Assembly: GCA_963708455.1 (NCBI GenBank)
Contig: CAVPSQ010000010.1
Coordinates: 1,240,001 to 1,304,000, forward strand
Direction of reading: 5' to 3'
From: CAIMUS01 sp963708455
Lineage (GTDB): Bacteria; Pseudomonadota; Gammaproteobacteria; Competibacterales; Competibacteraceae
Length of the DNA: 64,000 bases
Position 1 is the first letter of the stretch. Every line of letters starts with the position of its first letter. A program made the translations under genes and the position numbers. The notes below the pieces were generated by a model that was not told where the DNA came from, ran no database searches, and saw only the letters and a program-made list of their open reading frames with translations. Shown one piece after another: positions 1-7,261 of this stretch.

Positions 1-625
1 CTGCCATCAACTCACGGCGGATTTGCATGATTTCCTTTTCCAATTTAAAGGGTGGAATACCAAAGGTCAGCAAACCGCCAATCTGACCGTATTTGTCGAA
101 GACCACCGGTTTGACGCCGTTGCGCGCCAGCACATCGGCGCACCCCAGGCCGGCTGGACCGGCTCCGATAATGGCCACGCGCTTGGCGGTCGGAACGACG
201 CTGGACATATCGGGACGCCAGCCTTGTTTAAGTGCTTCGTCCGTAATGTACTTTTCTATAGCCCCGATGGTGACGGCGCCGAAACCATCGTTCAAGGTGC
301 AGGCGCCTTCACACAAACGGTCTTGCGGGCAAACCCGGCCGCAGACTTCCGGCAGCGAATTGGTGCGGTGCGACAACTCCGCCGCGGCAAACAGATTGCC
401 TTCATCGATGAGCTGTAACCAGTTGGGAATAAAGTTGTGTACCGGGCATTTCCATTCGCAATAGGGATTGCCGCAGTGCAGACAGCGGCCGGCCTGGGTG
501 GCGGCGGTCGCCGCGTCGAACGGGTCGTAAATTTCCTTGAATTCGGCGACCCGTTCCTGCGCGTTCTTTTTTTCCGGATCCTGCCGGGGCACATCGACGA
601 ACAACAGCGGCTTGGCTTTGGACAT
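1..625 (-). CDS. gltD: Glutamate synthase small subunit, N-terminal part (runs off the window)
   Basis: Reading the minus strand from an ATG at 625 gives a protein starting MSKAKPLLFVDVPR that is open to the window edge. It carries the N-terminal cysteine clusters of the GltD family (CLHCGNPYCEWKCP, then CGRVCPQDRLCEGAC) that bind low-potential [4Fe-4S] centres, followed by the FAD-binding GAGPAGLGCADVLARNG loop. GltD oxidises NADPH and passes electrons to the large subunit GltB, which makes glutamate from 2-oxoglutarate and glutamine. gltB would be expected next to it outside the window. About 208 of the usual 470-490 residues are present. Confidence 0.95.
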   Translation of the reverse strand, partial: MSKAKPLLFVDVPRQDPEKKNAQERVAEFKEIYDPFDAATAATQAGRCLHCGNPYCEWKCPVHNFIPNWLQLIDEGNLFAAAELSHRTNSLPEVCGRVCPQDRLCEGACTLNDGFGAVTIGAIEKYITDEALKQGWRPDMSSVVPTAKRVAIIGAGPAGLGCADVLARNGVKPVVFDKYGQIGGLLTFGIPPFKLEKEIMQIRRELMA

Positions 626-748
626 AGGACATAGCACATGGCTGACGGTTACGGTTACCAACCGCTGCATTATAACCCTCTGCTGTGCCGACGACGCTAA
701 ACCTGCAAGCAGTGCAGACAACACGACAACCGGCAGCTTAACAAAGCA

Positions 749-1096
749 TCAACCGAAAGTGGCGCCGTTCCAGCCCCAATGATCGGCGGCTACATCCATA
801 AAATTGATATACACTCTGGCCGGTGGAATACGCACAGTATTTTCCAGCAGCGCACATAATTGTTGTGCGATCCGCTTGTTCACCTGAGCGTTAAGGCCCC
901 CAATGCTGCGCACTTCAGCCAAAGCCGCAGGTCCGACCTTACCGGACATCAGCACGGCCTCTGTTTGCAGCGTAACCATGACATAGTGCTCCGGTTTGCC
1001 AATACCCTTCCCCACCAGTTCGGACAGGGCCGGCAACAGCGCCGCGCGCTGCTCATCGGAAACGGGCTCAGTGATTATCAGTTTCAGCAATGGCAT
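749..1096 (-). CDS. MIF/phenylpyruvate tautomerase family protein
   Basis: A 115-residue protein of the macrophage-migration-inhibitory-factor superfamily. The initiator Met is followed by Pro2, the catalytic base of this family after Met removal. The C-terminal stretch RVYINFMDVAADHWGWNG closely follows the MIF signature RVYINYYDMNAANVGWN, and length and order match a complete trimeric MIF protomer. Bacterial members are cytosolic and act on keto-enol substrates such as phenylpyruvate; the physiological substrate here is unknown. It stands alone, upstream of and in the same direction as gltD, with about 120 bases between them. Confidence 0.9.
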   Translation of the reverse strand: MPLLKLIITEPVSDEQRAALLPALSELVGKGIGKPEHYVMVTLQTEAVLMSGKVGPAALAEVRSIGGLNAQVNKRIAQQLCALLENTVRIPPARVYINFMDVAADHWGWNGATFG

Positions 1097-1213
1097 CAGG
1101 TTTCTCCCAGCTTAGGTGTATGCCCGGATAGATTACAACGCAACAGTGGACCTTACCACCTATCAGTTTGGGAAATCACGGAGTTAACGCTTCGGAAAGG
1201 GGTATCTATTTAA

Positions 1214-1330
1214 GCCGGGACACTGCGCAGGTTGATCGCAAAGGGCCGGCGAGAACGCCGGCGCTCCCAGGGTCGGGCAGACTGACCGCAGCAAGCCGGC
1301 GAGGACACCGCCGCGATGGTCCCGCCTTAA
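1214..1330. repeat. REP-like palindromic repeat (GGGAGCGCCGGCG family)
   Basis: This stretch contains GCCGGCGAGAACGCCGGCGC followed by TCCCAGGG, the reverse complement of the unit seen twice at 13160-13245 and again near 38390. A second GC-rich palindromic block, GCCGGCGAGGACACCG, follows at about 1292. The units fold into stable GC hairpins. No gene is apparent in the surrounding interval 1100-1425. Confidence 0.7.
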
Positions 1331-1428
1331 GTGGGTAGCCGGATTTCCAGTTACAAGCCCTTCCAAAACAGCGTAAAGTTAAGCCGTCGCGATGAACGCT
1401 TCCGCCGTCCGCCGTAAGGAAAGACCTC

Positions 1429-1701
1429 ATGAAAACCGTACCTGTCGAAACCCTGCAATTACCGCCGGACGTGCTCAAAGCCTTGCGCGAAGACCAGGAA
1501 GTGATCCTGCTCACTGACCAGGGCAAGCCGTTGGCGCGCGTCTTGCCGTTGCGGGCTCCAACCAGCAATCCATTAAAGGATTCGATTGTCTTTGAAACCG
1601 ACCTCATCAGTCCGATTGACGAGCGCTGGAGCACAATGTTAGGTCATCGCTATATGGTGCTCTTCGGCATATTTGCGAAGAGCACGATTGACGGCTTCTG
1701 A
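1429..1701 (+). CDS. Phd/YefM-type antitoxin-like protein, orphan
   Basis: A 90-residue protein preceded by AAGGA seven bases before the ATG. The N-terminal half (VETLQLPPDVLKALRE then QEVILLTDQGKPLARVLP) has the pattern of Phd-type antitoxins, including the 'GKPLARVLP' strand that ends the DNA-binding domain, followed by NPLKDSIVF and DLISPIDERW, the usual toxin-binding tail. The last 20 residues after 'DERW' do not look like the family and overlap the convergent small gene at 1639-1842, so the natural end was probably lost when this junction formed. No PIN or RelE toxin gene follows. Confidence 0.6.
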   Translation: MKTVPVETLQLPPDVLKALREDQEVILLTDQGKPLARVLPLRAPTSNPLKDSIVFETDLISPIDERWSTMLGHRYMVLFGIFAKSTIDGF

Positions 1702-1842
1702 ATCTGGAAAGAGTCTATGCAAATCGGGTTCTATTAGTACCATGTTAGTGTCTTCCCGATAACGCTTAGCATATTTTCCCCGCTCTCCAGATTTGATCAG
1801 ATCGGCCGGATACTCCGGCCTCAAGGTATCTTCATTGTCCAT
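1639..1842 (-). CDS. Small antitoxin-like protein, partner of the interrupted brnT
   Basis: A 67-residue acidic protein (MDNEDTLRPEYPADLIK... then NMVLIEPDLHRLFPDSEAVN). This 'LRPEY...VLLDPDVAKVFPDSEAVNEAL' pattern is typical of small proteins encoded directly downstream of BrnT/DUF497 toxins. Its ATG at 1842 overlaps the restored brnT stop codon at 1832-1834, so the two were translationally coupled before the insertion sequence separated the toxin body from its tail. After insertion its transcription would have to come from within or through the IS. Confidence 0.6.
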   Translation of the reverse strand: MDNEDTLRPEYPADLIKSGERGKYAKRYREDTNMVLIEPDLHRLFPDSEAVNRALRKYAEEHHIAMT

Positions 1843-1870
1843 AAGCTTTACGCTCTTGGCGGGTCATGGG

Positions 1871-1889
1871 CACCCGATTACCCACAACT
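1871..1889 (+). repeat. IS4 element, left terminal inverted repeat
   Basis: Nineteen bases, mismatched at positions 7 and 18 against the right end. The 9-bp target duplicate GGTCATGGG abuts it at 1862-1870. Confidence 0.9.
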
Positions 1890-1938
1890 GCCAACTAATT
1901 GTATAATATAAGTTTTTATAACCTTGTGGGGTGGTGGG

Positions 1939-3267
1939 ATGAGCTGGGCGCAACAAGAGTTTGAGACCCTGGAGATAGGAGATGCGCGACGGACCCAACG
2001 CTTGATCAAGCTGGTGGACGATCTGTCGGCTCAACCGACAGGGAGCATTCCGTTGGCCTGCGGCGGCTGGGCGGAGACCAAGGCGGCTTATCGGTTGCTG
2101 AATAACCCGGCGTTGGAGTGGCGCGAGATCCTGGAGGTGCATACCGAGCGGACGGTTGAGCGGATGCAGGGCCAGGCGGTCTTGTTGTGCATTCAAGATA
2201 CCACCGAGTTGGATTTCACCTCGCAACCGGGGATTGCCGGGCTGGGGCGGTTGAGCTACGAGGCTCAGCATGGCCTGTACGTGCATCCGACCCTGGTGGT
2301 GACGCCGGCGGGGGTGGCCTTGGGGGTGGTGGATGCCTGGATCTGGGCCCGCCCACCCAAGGACGTACCGCAGGTCAAGGAAAGTACGCGCTGGCTGGAA
2401 GGCTACGCGATCGTCGCCGAGTTGGCCGAGCGGGTGCCCGCGAGCCGGCTGGTCTACGTCACCGACCGGGAAGGCGATATCCGGGCGTTGATGGACCTGG
2501 CCGCCGAGCGCGGCCACCCGGCGGACTGGCTGGTGCGAGCCCAGCACAACCGCAACACGACCACAGGCGAGAAGCTGTGGGATCGGCTGGCGCGGGATGA
2601 ACCGCTGGGGGAAGTGGAATTCCGGCTGCCGGCGGCACCGGACCGCCCGGCCCGTCTCGTGCGGCAAACGCTGTACCGGCAAGCGGTGACGCTGCCGGCG
2701 CATCACGGCACATCGGCGGTGACCGTGACGGCTGTCCTGGCCCGCGAGGAACACCCGCCGGCGGGCGAGAAGGCAATCGAATGGCGACTGCTGACGAATC
2801 GGACGGCGGAGACGCTCGAAGCCGTAGTGGAACTCATTGATGGGTATCGTCGCCGCTGGCTGGTGGAAATTTTTTTCAGGATTTTGAAATCGGGTTGCCG
2901 GGTCGAGGCGCTGCAACTGGGTACCCTGGAGCGGTTGGAACGGGCCTTGGTCATTTACCTCATTATCGCCTGGCGGATTCTGCACTTGGTGACCTGGGGG
3001 CGCGACTGCCCGAACTTGCCGTGTGACGTCGTCTTTGATCCCGAGGAATGGCAGGCGGCCTGGATCGTGGCCCATCGTGGCCCGCCACCGGAAACGCCCC
3101 CACCCCTGGGCCAGATGGTGCGGCTGATCGCGGGCTTTGGCGGGTTTCTCGGCCGCAAGCACGACGGTCACCCCGGTCCCAAGGCGATCTGGGAAGGCCT
3201 ACAGAAGGTCAGAGCGTTTGCCATCGCCTTTGAGTCTCACCAATTGGCTTACGCCGAGGATGGATAA
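1939..3267 (+). CDS. IS4-family transposase
   Basis: A 442-residue DDE transposase starting MSWAQQEFETLEIGDARR; an in-frame start five codons upstream is less likely because GGTGGTGGG before 1939 serves as the ribosome site. The Tn5-like N-terminal domain contains GDARRTQRL and GGWAETKAAYRLL. The active site is seen as D in IQDTTELDF, D in VTDREGDIRAL and E in the IS4 signature YRRRWLVEIFFRILK, which fits Y-2-R-3-E-6-K exactly. No frameshift or stop is seen, so the element may still be mobile. Confidence 0.95.
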   Translation: MSWAQQEFETLEIGDARRTQRLIKLVDDLSAQPTGSIPLACGGWAETKAAYRLLNNPALEWREILEVHTERTVERMQGQAVLLCIQDTTELDFTSQPGIAGLGRLSYEAQHGLYVHPTLVVTPAGVALGVVDAWIWARPPKDVPQVKESTRWLEGYAIVAELAERVPASRLVYVTDREGDIRALMDLAAERGHPADWLVRAQHNRNTTTGEKLWDRLARDEPLGEVEFRLPAAPDRPARLVRQTLYRQAVTLPAHHGTSAVTVTAVLAREEHPPAGEKAIEWRLLTNRTAETLEAVVELIDGYRRRWLVEIFFRILKSGCRVEALQLGTLERLERALVIYLIIAWRILHLVTWGRDCPNLPCDVVFDPEEWQAAWIVAHRGPPPETPPPLGQMVRLIAGFGGFLGRKHDGHPGPKAIWEGLQKVRAFAIAFESHQLAYAEDG

Positions 3268-3286
3268 AATTGTGGGTAAACGGGTG
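3268..3286 (-). repeat. IS4 element, right terminal inverted repeat
   Basis: Reverse complement of the left terminus with two mismatches. It begins just after the transposase stop codon and is followed by the second GGTCATGGG at 3287-3295. Confidence 0.9.
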
Positions 3287-3544
3287 GGTCATGGGCCGTG
3301 CTGAAATGGTGAGAATTGTGTCTGAGCTTTGGGTATACGACACAACAAGAAAATTTCCTTTTGAGGAAACACCAAAGAGCAGGAATCGCTCCTCGCCATG
3401 CGAATGATCCGGATCGTAGACACACGAGGAGTAGTCGTCACCGAATACTTCAGCGGCTTCGAGGAACGAAACGCCATGTTTCTTGTCGTTGGCATGTGCC
3501 TTTATTTCGTTCCATTCGAAATCCATTACTATTTTCCAATCACT

Positions 3545-3616
3545 ATCTAACGATTAGCATCAGCCGCCGGCATCAGCCGCCGGTGTCAGCCGGTCGGCTG
3601 GGGCGTTCAGTTAGGC
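3545..3616 (-). other. attC-like integron recombination site (cassette site 1)
   Basis: On the minus strand the site opens with GCCTAAC and closes with GTTAGAT, fitting the RYYYAAC...GTTRRRY core pair of attC sites, 72 bp apart. The interior contains complementary arms (CAGCCGACC against GGCGGCTGATGC) around a repeated GGCGGCTGATGCC unit. The DUF2442 gene to its right ends inside the site, and brnT to its left starts about 20 bases beyond it, as expected for cassettes read on the minus strand. Confidence 0.75.
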
Positions 3617-3914
3617 GAGAGGTACGTTCATCCAGCCACTTCTTTAAAGAGGTATGGCTTTCACCCGAGGGTCTACCTGCCAGTAGACCTTCAACACTGA
3701 TATCCTCATCAAGGTCTTCCCAGTGGATACCATGCCCCCTACCAATCAACCTCCAGTGGTTTCGTTCCTCTGGGGTAGCATGTAAAAGCCTGGGGAACCA
3801 GCCAAGCGGAACAGCAATAGTCCGCCCGTCGCTCAAGTCAACACTAAGCATATCATCGGTTACCATTAGACTTTCCGCAGCAGGGGCCGTAATTTCAATC
3901 GCGGAAGTACGCAT
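3573..3914 (-). CDS. DUF2442 domain protein (first pair)
   Basis: A 113-residue protein. The DUF2442 core is visible as MLSVDLSDGRTIAVPLGWFPRLL and HWRLIGRGHGIHWEDLDEDIS, where the 'IHW..LDEDISV.GLL.G' motif is diagnostic. The last dozen residues (TERPSRPADTGG) are encoded by the attC-like site itself, so the gene uses cassette DNA for its stop. It overlaps the upstream DUF4160 gene by 20 bases, implying coupled translation. These pairs behave like small toxin-antitoxin-type modules in cassette arrays, but no activity is established. Confidence 0.85.
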   Translation of the reverse strand: MRTSAIEITAPAAESLMVTDDMLSVDLSDGRTIAVPLGWFPRLLHATPEERNHWRLIGRGHGIHWEDLDEDISVEGLLAGRPSGESHTSLKKWLDERTSRLTERPSRPADTGG

Positions 3915-4131
3915 TCCAAACCTCCATTAACCGCAAGTGGTGTTCAGTGATGAGTGTCTGAATTCGACTAATTTCTGTCCGCTTAAATCCATCGCTACTT
4001 TGCAGCCTAACTGGGTCAAGCCAAAACTTCGCAATTCTGTCATCACGTTCAACGTGAATATGAGAAGGTTCATTGCGGTCACCCGCATAAAAGAAGAAAC
4101 GATAGGGGCCGACTCTCAATACTGTTGGCAT
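3895..4131 (-). CDS. DUF4160 domain protein (first pair)
   Basis: A 78-residue protein starting MPTVLRVGPYRFFFYAGDR with the family signature EPSHIHVERDDRIAKFWLDPV. The ATG at 4131 lies about 30 bases after the attC-like core at 4160, the usual distance between a cassette boundary and its first gene. It is paired with the overlapping DUF2442 gene. Function is unknown; the combination is often found in integron cassettes and mobile regions. Confidence 0.88.
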   Translation of the reverse strand: MPTVLRVGPYRFFFYAGDRNEPSHIHVERDDRIAKFWLDPVRLQSSDGFKRTEISRIQTLITEHHLRLMEVWNAYFRD

Positions 4132-4159
4132 TCGCTTCAGGTTTACAGGTGGTTTTTTA

Positions 4160-4218
4160 GCCTAACGTTCAGCATCAGCCGCGCAGGTAGCGTGTCGGCT
4201 GCATGCTTTTGTTAGGGC
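4160..4218 (-). other. attC-like integron recombination site (cassette site 2)
   Basis: Minus-strand reading: CCCTAACAAAAGCATGCAG ... GCGGCTGATGCTGAAC GTTAGGC. The arms GCATGCAGCCG and CGGCTGATGC pair with one unpaired base, the extrahelical-base layout of attC sites, and the outer TAAC/GTTA boxes pair too. It separates the two DUF4160/DUF2442 cassettes. This is the best-formed attC in the window. Confidence 0.82.
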
Positions 4219-4308
4219 TATCGGAACAAATCGAGCCTGGCCTCTTTTTCTGCCTTCTTTTTCTGCCTTTTTCACCTTCCTCGCTTCCTCTCTGACGCTG
4301 AGGCATCC

Positions 4309-4551
4309 TCACGCGGCCCGCTTGTCTTCCGCAGCACGGACATACCGGTAGAGCGTCTTAGGTTCTATATCCACTCGGCCATTCAAGAATTCCAAACACC
4401 CCCATTCTGGATCTATGTGTGCAGTGAGCAACGAATCTACTGCAACATGCTGGCCGATCAAATCTTGTAGATCAGCCTCCTTAACTTCCCCGTTCTCGAA
4501 GGTCAGCACAAACCGGTAAGCTTCTTGATGTTCAAAATGCGTAAGCTTCAT
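4309..4551 (-). CDS. DUF2442 domain protein (second pair)
   Basis: An 80-residue protein: YRFVLTFENGEVKEADLQDL followed by DPEWGCLEFLNGRVDIEP and a C-terminal basic tail. This is the shorter, 'FENG..' form of DUF2442. It starts three bases after the stop of its DUF4160 partner. About 90 bases separate its stop from attC-like site 2, so it is the last gene of that cassette. Confidence 0.85.
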   Translation of the reverse strand: MKLTHFEHQEAYRFVLTFENGEVKEADLQDLIGQHVAVDSLLTAHIDPEWGCLEFLNGRVDIEPKTLYRYVRAAEDKRAA

Positions 4552-4554
4552 TTG

Positions 4555-4815
4555 TCACTCCAAAGGCTGGATGGGATGGAAGTTTTGCGTCTCCCACATT
4601 TCGATTAACTCATCTTGATGAATTTCTGCCCATTTGCGAACTAGCTGGCGACACTTCTTTGGCATATTGCCTTCGATGATATTAAGATTCAGTAATTCCA
4701 TGACCGCTTCGTGCTCACCATACTTGACATGAATATGTTTCGGCGGATGCTCCCGATCAATCAAGTACATCCTGATAACTATTCCATAGAATCGACAGAA
4801 TATCAGGCATTGCAT
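4555..4815 (-). CDS. DUF4160 domain protein (second pair), N-terminus uncertain
   Basis: An 86-residue reading with the core FYGIVIRMYLIDREHPPKHIHVKYGEHEA, which matches DUF4160. Family members usually begin MP.I..FYGI. Here that sequence (MPDIL) is present one frame away, from an ATG ten bases inside the listed start, so either the protein uses the alternative start MQCLIFCRFYGI or one base was gained around 4790. Ribosome site GGAGA lies close upstream of both starts. Confidence 0.8.
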   Translation of the reverse strand: MQCLIFCRFYGIVIRMYLIDREHPPKHIHVKYGEHEAVMELLNLNIIEGNMPKKCRQLVRKWAEIHQDELIEMWETQNFHPIQPLE

Positions 4816-4840
4816 ATCTCCTGTGCCGGCAAGAAGTTAC

Positions 4841-4874
4841 GTCTTGCAATACGGCATTCACTTGATTGCAAGAC
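4841..4874. repeat. Perfect inverted repeat GTCTTGCAAT / ATTGCAAGAC
   Basis: Ten-base arms separated by 14 bases, followed by CTGACCCC. The GGGGTCAGGTCTTGCA arrangement on the minus strand is like the ends of dispersed repeats mobilised by REP-associated tyrosine transposases; no transposase is present. It lies between the 144-residue gene and the second DUF4160 gene. Confidence 0.6.
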
Positions 4875-4888
4875 CTGACCCCATATCT

Positions 4889-5323
4889 CTACCCCCCTTT
4901 CCTCCCTTCCCGGATATCTTTACATTTAGTGGTTCCAATATCATCGAATTTGGCCGCTTCAAAAACATTCGCAAGATGGTTTTCAATTCTGTTTTTGCGT
5001 TTTGCATCACTTGCATCAATTGAGTTCTGCGCTTCGAGAAACTCGTCGTATAGATACTGGTATTGATACCCACGGTTACCGTCTCTCCGAAAAAAGGCTA
5101 CGGCTCTGGCCTCGCTAACAGGGTCACCTGACCAGAATAAGTCTTCGTATCGCTGATAGGTGGCAACATTACGGGTGTCAAGAGTTTCTCGACGTAGTGT
5201 ATCATTAATATTATTCGATGCCGTCGTTAATCTGAAGCCTATGATAGCAAGCATTACGCCAACCAGAAACGTCAGAAAAGCAATGGTGTCTGATATAGAT
5301 ATGTCTTTCAGGTTGACTTTCAT
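4889..5323 (-). CDS. Hypothetical membrane-anchored protein
   Basis: A 144-residue protein with GGGAGAA ten bases before its ATG. Residues 13-33 (IAFLTFLVGVMLAIIGFRLT) form one hydrophobic segment, leaving a soluble, charged C-terminal region rich in Asp, Arg and Tyr. I recognise no family. It lies between the group II intron remnant and the second DUF4160 gene and probably belongs to the same cassette or a cassette whose attC was lost. Confidence 0.6.
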   Translation of the reverse strand: MKVNLKDISISDTIAFLTFLVGVMLAIIGFRLTTASNNINDTLRRETLDTRNVATYQRYEDLFWSGDPVSEARAVAFFRRDGNRGYQYQYLYDEFLEAQNSIDASDAKRKNRIENHLANVFEAAKFDDIGTTKCKDIREGRKGG

Positions 5324-5454
5324 TTATTTTCTCCCGCAGAGTATTCTTATAGCAATGTAGCAACCAGATTGGGGGTAGCGAAGGAATTCCATTACGATCC
5401 CGTGGGCCGACGTATTTTGGAGTTCATAGCTCATCATCATCAAGGGCGAGCGCC

Positions 5455-6216
5455 ATCGAGGTAGGACAGCCGGTTACCCGACTGCCCCCTCGCGGATCCC
5501 GGCGTGCGGAATTACCGCACCGGGCTCTTCAAAGTGATTCACTTCGCACTCGACCACTTGCGCGGTCGCTTCGTTATTCCCCGCAGTGAGGTTGGCATCG
5601 TATCTCCGGCTCGACAAGTCCGGTACGTGTTTCCTTTGCGGGCTACATCACTTTGCTGACCCCTTCCCCCTGTACGCGGCTTTCCCGCGCTCCGAGTACT
5701 ATGAGTCAGTCTGACTCCCCATGAGTTTTCAGTCCGCCTTCTTTCAGTTGGCATAACTTACCTGCATAAAAGCCATTCCGGTTCCGGTCTAATTCCGTTT
5801 CCGGGTTTCCCCTTCAGTGTCTCAATAACCGTATACCGTTGGTCTTTTCAGGAACCCATGAGGCCTCTCAAGTTCCTGACGCTTCTCTGCCGACATGCCA
5901 GGCGCTCGGACCCCGGCAGGCCCTCGGGCGTCTCACCCTACCGACGCCTTCGTGTGGGCTTCCGTCACGTTAACAACGTCGCCACCTGCTTGGTTGCTTT
6001 TGACGAGGCTGAAATCGCTTCAGAGTGGTGCGGACACCCCTCTGGCCTATCGGTTGCTCTGTCTACGCTTCACCTCTTTTGTTCGCTTGAGGCCGCAGAT
6101 TCCTTTCCGCCGCTTCCGCTCCGCCAGAGGCGCAAGACTCGATACGGGTGGGTGGTTAGCCCTTACCCGACGGGGACTTTCACCCCGCCAGAAGCGTCAA
6201 GCTTCGCTTGACGCAC
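5455..6216 (-). mobile_element. Group II intron remnant lacking most of its reverse transcriptase
   Basis: Read on the minus strand, the intron starts GTGCG at 6216 (the group II GUGYG 5' end) directly after the GTTA of attC-like site 3, then shows the GGGGTGAAAGTCCCC element of domain I. Domain V lies at 5495-5527 and a domain VI-like hairpin follows, ending near CTACCTCGAT (about 5455). Between them, only the first ~70 codons of the reverse-transcriptase reading frame survive (5754 to 5539, with PTSLRGITKR as in class C proteins). Total length is about 760 bases against 1.8-2.0 kb for an intact intron. Attachment to an attC site suggests the class C-attC group. Confidence 0.72.
5495..5527 (-). 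ncRNA. Group II intron domain V
   Basis: Minus strand: GAGCCCGGTGCGG, the tetraloop TAAT, then TCCGCACGCCGGGATC. The two arms pair along their length with the catalytic AGC at the base of the hairpin, as in domain V of group II introns. This is the most conserved catalytic element, so the RNA could in principle splice if helped by a reverse transcriptase in trans. Confidence 0.75.
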
Positions 6217-6286
6217 TAACGACCAAGCTCACCGGCAGCAATGGAGCGCAGCGGAATTGCCGTCCGGTGCAGCGCCTTGTTAGGGG
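6214..6286 (-). other. attC-like integron recombination site (cassette site 3)
   Basis: Minus strand: CCCTAACAAGGCGCTGCACC, an imperfectly paired centre, then GGTGAGCTTGGTCGTTAGTG. Arms GCGCTGCACCGG and CCGGTGAGC pair as in attC sites. The frameshifted methyltransferase gene ends in the TAA of the CCTAAC box, and the group II intron begins at the far GTTA box. Confidence 0.8.
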
Positions 6287-7120
6287 CTTCTTGCTACGAC
6301 CAAGCAACTACCTCCAAAATTCATCGCGTTATTAGTTTTGAGATTCTCGATTTCTGAATTCAAGACAAAACCCATAATTCTAGTAATCACCCCGCCTTTC
6401 ACAGCGTGATCACGGGCGATATTTTGATCTTTGCTCTTTACTCGTGATAAACCCATTCGGTAGGGAAGCGCGCGTAAGAGCGCAATTGGGATTGGCAGAA
6501 AACGAAATATGTACGAGGAAAACTCCACTTCAAACCCTGCATACTCGATAACTTTACAAATATTCTTTAGCGTATACCTTCTGAAATGTCCCGCTGAGAA
6601 CATCCTCCTCTGACCACAGAAAAGAATATGCGGGTACAGTCATATAAAGGCGACCTCCTTGTTTCAATAGACTCCTAAAAAATCTCAGAAATGACAGATC
6701 ATCTTCAATATGTTCTACCACGTCGAACAATCCAACAGCGGACAGAGAGTGTGGCTTGAACCGTGCAGATTCGGTTGTTGCGCAAATTACAGTCTTCAAT
6801 CCTCTGCGCTTAGCGTTCGATGCGCCTGTCCGTCCCGGCTCCACCAGAGCAACGTCGAAGCCCGAATTTGCCAACCCCAATGACACAAACCCATTACCAC
6901 CTCCAATATCGAAAATTGTTCCTTTGTTTTCTGGGGGGTACGATCTCACAGCGGAAATAATGCAGTTGTTCCGATGCCTGAACCAAAACGAGCTATCTTC
7001 AATAGCAAAGCAAGCCTCATTGCCGTCTGGGGGATAGGATATGTCTTGAGTGTCGATGCCATACCAAATTCCATCTTTACCCAATTTGAGTCCTGTAGTT
7101 ATTGACTGTATGTCTGCCAT
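6280..7120 (-). pseudogene. SAM-dependent methyltransferase, one frameshift
   Basis: Reading starts MADIQSITTGLKLGKDG at 7120 behind AGGAGTAACA. The class I methyltransferase motif I is FDIGGGNGFVSLGLAN, with VEPG acidic loop and FDVVEHIEDD as motif IV. At about 6593 the frame breaks: frame one gives EEDVLSGTF, frame two GHFRRYTLKNICKVIEYAGF. Removing one A from GGGACAT restores EEDVLSGHFRRYTLKN, the normal family sequence, and the protein then runs to the stop in the attC-like site at 6280. Substrate unknown. The break could be real decay or a single-base sequence error. Confidence 0.75.
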
Positions 7121-7136
7121 TGTTACTCCTGAGAGT

Positions 7137-7190
7137 GCCCCTAACGAGGAGATGAGCGGCGCAAGTCCGCTCGATAGCTTATCCATAGGC
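7137..7190 (-). other. Degenerate attC-like site upstream of the methyltransferase cassette
   Basis: Minus strand: GAGCGGACTTGCGCCGCTC hairpin followed by ATCTCCTCGTTAGGGGC. The GTTAGGGGC box lies 17 bases before the methyltransferase start, the normal place for a cassette boundary, but the other outer box has only TAAG. No further attC or integrase gene follows to the right. Confidence 0.4.
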
Positions 7191-7261
7191 TGTCGGAATG
7201 AACCAGTGATTGAACAGTTCTGTTTATCTCTACCACCATCCCTCACCTCCGGTCAAGCCAA

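Larger units (their letters stand above)
1871..3286 (+). mobile_element. IS4-family insertion sequence, complete, 1416 bp
   Basis: The boundaries are set by terminal inverted repeats: the left end reads CACCCGATTACCCACAACT (1871-1889) and the right end, on the other strand, CACCCGTTTACCCACAATT (3268-3286), matching 17 of 19. Immediately outside lie identical 9-bp copies of GGTCATGGG at 1862-1870 and 3287-3295, the target duplication. The element holds one transposase gene. A 9-bp duplication and this transposase type fit the IS50-like branch of the IS4 family. The element looks intact and recent. Confidence 0.93.
1832..3526 (-). pseudogene. brnT: BrnT-family (DUF497) toxin interrupted by an IS4 element
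   Basis: The 5' part (3526 down to 3287) encodes 80 residues beginning MDFEWNEIKAHANDKKHGVSF, the BrnT ribonuclease fold signature, with DTILTISARPMT near the end. Removing the IS and one copy of the 9-bp duplication joins codon 80 to RQERKAYGQ and a stop at 1832-1834, restoring an 89-residue BrnT with the normal C-terminal ISAR..(T)R.ERKAY motif. As the DNA stands, translation from 3526 runs on into the IS for 25 foreign residues and stops at 3209. BrnT is an RNA-cleaving toxin of type II toxin-antitoxin systems. Confidence 0.85.

Noticed and set aside
1864..3171. Long minus-strand frame of 435 residues opposite the transposase
   Set aside because: It is a shadow of the GC-rich transposase gene; composition (Arg, Pro, Gln-rich) is typical of antisense frames.
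5858..6335. Plus-strand proteins starting MRPLKFL and MPGARTPAG
   Set aside because: They lie opposite the structured RNA of the group II intron; overlapping open frames here reflect GC-rich RNA domains, not genes.
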